Below are positions 4,858 through 6,694 of a stretch of 6,694 bases of DNA, one piece after another; position 1 is the stretch's first letter; the number at the start of each line of letters is the position of its first letter. The stretch spans positions 1 to 6,694 of the forward strand of contig JAODGF010000144.1 of the NCBI GenBank assembly GCA_025464645.1, given 5' to 3'. A model generated the notes under the pieces. The model did not search any database, was not told the origin of the DNA, and saw only the letters and a program-made list of their open reading frames with translations. The stretch is from Methanosarcinales archaeon (lineage in GTDB: Archaea > Halobacteriota > Syntropharchaeia > Alkanophagales > Methanospirareceae). The translations under genes and the position numbers were made by a program.

Positions 4858-6375
4858 GTGGTCGAAAAAACAGTCTCTGAAATAAACGAAAGGATAAAAG
4901 ATGGAAGCGTAAGGGTCGTAACCGCAGACAAGATGTCAGAGATCGTGAAGGAATTAGGACCGGAAGAAGCAACAAAAGAGGTGGATGTTGTCACAACCGG
5001 AACATTTGGCGCTATGTGCTCCTCTGGCGTCTTCTTTAACTTCGGGCATTCAGACCCGGCGATAAAGATGCATAAGGTGTGGTTAAACGATGTCGAGGCT
5101 TACACGGGGATTGCGGCGGTAGATGCCTACATTGGGGCAGCGCAATTGTCAGATGATAGAGGGATGGAATACGGTGGCGCTCACGTGATAGAAGATTTTG
5201 CGGCTGGGAAACCGATAGAGGTCCGCGCTCTTGCATACGGCACGGACTGCTATCCACGGAAGGAAATAGAGACAACGATTACCATCGAAGATTTGAATCA
5301 GGCAATCATGATAAATCCAAGAAATGCATATCAGCGGTATAACGTGGCAACGAACTCAACGGACCACACTTTATACACATATATGGGAATGCTGCTACCA
5401 CACTATGGGAATGCGACATACTGCGGCGCTGGGGAACTCTCACCTTTGTTTAATGACCCACTTTTTGAGACGATAGGTTTAGGAACGAGGATATTCCTCT
5501 GCGGCGCAAAAGGGTATATCATAGGAGAAGGGACGCAGCATGACCCCGTAAATAACCTTGGGACATTGATGGTGAGAGGGGATCTAAAAGAGATGAACAC
5601 GGAATTTTTAAGGGCTGCTATCTTCCAAAAATATGGCACGACGTTATACGTTGGCATCGGAATACCAATCCCGATATTGAATGAAGGAATAGCACTGAGA
5701 ACCGCAGTGAACGATGAAGATATTGTAACGAATGTGCTCGACTATGGTGTTGCAAGGAGAGCGAGACCGGTATTAAGGAAAGTTTCGTATAAAGAGCTTA
5801 AATTCGGAAGTATCGAGCTAAATGGCAAAGAGGTGAGAACCGCACCGCTTTCAAGTTACTTCATGGCGAAGAAAGTTGCAGAGGAGTTGAAAGCGTGGAT
5901 AGAAAATGGAGAGTTTTTGATTTCTCAACCAGTTGAAAGGTTGCCAGGAGATACTGTTTTTAAGCCGATGAAACAGATAAAGGAGCTGCCGTTGGTAAAA
6001 GACGTGATGATAAGCAAGGGAGAGGTCATCGCGATAAAAGAGGATGCCTCGATTGAAGAAGCGGCAAATATAATCATGAAGGGGCAATTCACGCATCTAC
6101 CAGTTATATCAGATGACGAGACGCTGGTAGGAATCGTAACTGCATGGGACATCTCAAAAGCAGTGGCAAAGAAATACAGGCGATTGGAAGAGATAATGAC
6201 GAGAAGGGTAATAACTGCGGATTCTGAAGAGCCTCTGGAGTTAGTGGTCAGGAAATTGGAGAAATACAACATCTCTGCACTCCCGGTCATAGACAGTGAT
6301 AGAAAAGTCACAGGTATGGTAACAAGCGACGGTATAAGCAGGTTGATCGGAAGGAGAGGGAGAAGAAGAGCATGA
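4858..6375 (+). CDS. DUF39 homocysteine biosynthesis protein with two C-terminal CBS domains (MA1821-like)
   Basis: This family makes homocysteine from aspartate semialdehyde and sulfide in methanogens lacking the usual enzymes (known for Methanosarcina MA1821). The DUF39 region covers about residues 5-370. The two key cysteines fall at positions 54 (TFGAMCSSGVFFNFG) and 131 (GTDCYPRKE), which, as I recall, is the numbering reported for MA1821. Other conserved stretches are LNDVEAYTGIAAVDAYIGA (76-94) and IGEGTQHDPVNNLGTL (222-237). Two CBS repeats follow, about 383-438 (THLPVISDDETLVGIVTAWDI) and 445-498 (SALPVIDSDRKVTGMVTSDGI). CBS pairs commonly bind adenosyl compounds, so SAM- or adenylate-responsive control is plausible. 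At 505 residues it is full length. The usual partner, a NIL/4Fe-4S ferredoxin-like protein (MA1822), is not seen; instead the TGA overlaps a sulfur-carrier gene by 4 bases. The GTG start is fixed by an SD and an upstream stop. Confidence 0.93.
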   Translation: MVEKTVSEINERIKDGSVRVVTADKMSEIVKELGPEEATKEVDVVTTGTFGAMCSSGVFFNFGHSDPAIKMHKVWLNDVEAYTGIAAVDAYIGAAQLSDDRGMEYGGAHVIEDFAAGKPIEVRALAYGTDCYPRKEIETTITIEDLNQAIMINPRNAYQRYNVATNSTDHTLYTYMGMLLPHYGNATYCGAGELSPLFNDPLFETIGLGTRIFLCGAKGYIIGEGTQHDPVNNLGTLMVRGDLKEMNTEFLRAAIFQKYGTTLYVGIGIPIPILNEGIALRTAVNDEDIVTNVLDYGVARRARPVLRKVSYKELKFGSIELNGKEVRTAPLSSYFMAKKVAEELKAWIENGEFLISQPVERLPGDTVFKPMKQIKELPLVKDVMISKGEVIAIKEDASIEEAANIIMKGQFTHLPVISDDETLVGIVTAWDISKAVAKKYRRLEEIMTRRVITADSEEPLELVVRKLEKYNISALPVIDSDRKVTGMVTSDGISRLIGRRGRRRA

Positions 6376-6572
6376 AAATAACCACCCCTGCGGGGAATAT
6401 CAAAGAGATTAAAATCGAGGATAGGGATATGCCGATTGAGATTATTTTAAAAGAGCTCGGTATCCATCCCATGGAGGTAATCATTATAAAAAATAACAAA
6501 CTCGTTTCAAAAGATGAGACAGTAACAAATGATGATAAATTAGAGCTTTTCCGGCTTAGTGGTGGTGGTTGA
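6372..6572 (+). CDS. Ubiquitin-like sulfur carrier, MoaD/ThiS/SAMP type
   Basis: A 66-residue beta-grasp protein. The pattern fits MoaD/ThiS and archaeal SAMP/Urm1 carriers: a strand (MKITTP), an acidic turn, helix PIEIILKELGI (21-31), strand EVIIIKNNKLVSKDE (35-49), DGD-like turn NDDKLELFRL, and a C-terminal SGGG. In this superfamily an E1-like enzyme adenylates the terminal Gly-Gly and a thiocarboxylate then carries sulfur to molybdopterin, thiazole, tRNA thiolation or homocysteine, or the tail is conjugated to lysines. The ATG overlaps the DUF39 stop (ATGA) and an SD-like GGAGAGGG (6353-6360) lies within the DUF39 arginine-rich tail, so the two are translationally coupled. Three terminal glycines rather than two is a small oddity. 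Which acceptor it serves is not shown; DUF39 or the upstream MoaE-like protein are the local candidates. No E1-like gene is seen in the window. Confidence 0.85.
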   Translation: MKITTPAGNIKEIKIEDRDMPIEIILKELGIHPMEVIIIKNNKLVSKDETVTNDDKLELFRLSGGG

Positions 6573-6573
6573 A

Positions 6574-6678
6574 GTGAGAATAATCTACTCAGCCGGAAGT
6601 GTAAACGATGAGGCACAGTCAGTCATGATGAACTATCTAAGAGGGGATATTGAGAGATTGACGGGGTGGAGGGATTGA
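6574..6678 (+). CDS. Short unrecognised ORF, 34 codons
   Basis: GTG 6574 begins one base after the sulfur carrier's stop and the frame ends with TGA 6676-6678. The GGTGGT run coding for the carrier's terminal glycines (6561-6569) sits at a suitable distance to act as its Shine-Dalgarno; GTG 6565 or 6562 are alternative starts that would overlap the carrier. The product begins VRIIYSAGSVNDEAQS and contains MMNYLRGDIERLTGW. It has a strand-turn-helix look with an amphipathic helix, no cysteines and no membrane segment. I do not recognise it. It may be a true small operon gene, the stump of a larger one, or chance. The position between two genes with good translation signals favours a real or once-real gene. 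Confidence 0.4.
   Translation: MRIIYSAGSVNDEAQSVMMNYLRGDIERLTGWRD
6668..6673 (+). promoter_or_regulatory. Shine-Dalgarno site for the gene leaving the window
   Basis: GGAGGG lies inside the end of the 34-codon ORF, 10 bases before ATG 6684. It supports a further gene in the same operon. Confidence 0.55.
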
Positions 6679-6683
6679 AATAA

Positions 6684-6694
6684 ATGATACAAAA
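6684..6694 (+). CDS. Start of a further gene, cut by the window edge
   Basis: ATG ATA CAA and two bases are all that remain (MIQ). The good SD at 6668-6673 and the 5-base spacing after the previous stop make a real start likely. Identity cannot be judged. Confidence 0.4.

Noticed and set aside
4772..4885. A 37-codon frame between fwdB and DUF39
   Set aside because: It runs into the DUF39 start in another frame, has no domain or good SD, and is probably chance.
1..6694. CRISPR array, tRNA, rRNA or transposase
   Set aside because: I saw no regularly spaced direct repeats, cloverleaf, rRNA sequence or DDE/Tyr/Ser recombinase motifs on either strand.

Overview
The window reads as one strand of a methane- or alkane-metabolising euryarchaeon. 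The evidence is a YcaO-TfuA pair of the McrA-thioamidation type, a formylmethanofuran dehydrogenase B subunit (FwdB), a DUF39-CBS homocysteine-biosynthesis protein and the start of an archaeal Thi4. Shine-Dalgarno sites are strong (GGAGGTG, GGAGGGA, GGAGGAG), GTG starts are common and ATA/AGG/AGA codons are frequent. Lineage below that level (for example methanogen, ANME-1 or Syntrophoarchaeia) cannot be settled from this sequence; an ANME-1-like organism would fit but is a guess. All supported genes are on the + strand.

Layout: bases 1-252 are non-coding. They hold a low-complexity repeat with inverted arms and GC-rich hairpins that runs right up to the ycaO start codon. Bases 253-3178 form a tight cluster of four overlapping genes: ycaO, tfuA, a moaE-like gene and an ArsM-type methyltransferase. 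Bases 3179-3464 are a short gap holding a broken thi4 (first 44 codons only). Bases 3465-4757 encode FwdB, standing alone without the other Fwd subunits. After a 100-base gap comes a DUF39 protein with two CBS domains (4858-6375). It overlaps by 4 bases a 66-residue ubiquitin-like sulfur carrier ending in Gly-Gly-Gly (6372-6572). A 34-codon unknown ORF follows, then the first codons of a further gene with a good ribosome binding site.

Functional theme: most genes handle sulfur or a sulfur-containing cofactor. YcaO-TfuA makes a backbone thioamide (known target: a glycine of McrA). MoaE and the MoaD/ThiS-like carrier belong to the families that move sulfur as a C-terminal thiocarboxylate. DUF39 makes homocysteine from sulfide and aspartate semialdehyde. 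Thi4 moves sulfur into thiazole. FwdB binds a molybdo- or tungstopterin whose dithiolene is made by MoaD/MoaE. No single gene is a new family. The parts worth a second look are the departures from the norm: a MoaE-like protein without one catalytic lysine and with a C-terminus made from the next gene's DNA, a thi4 stump, a DUF39-sulfur carrier overlap, and a repeat element replacing the usual ycaO leader.
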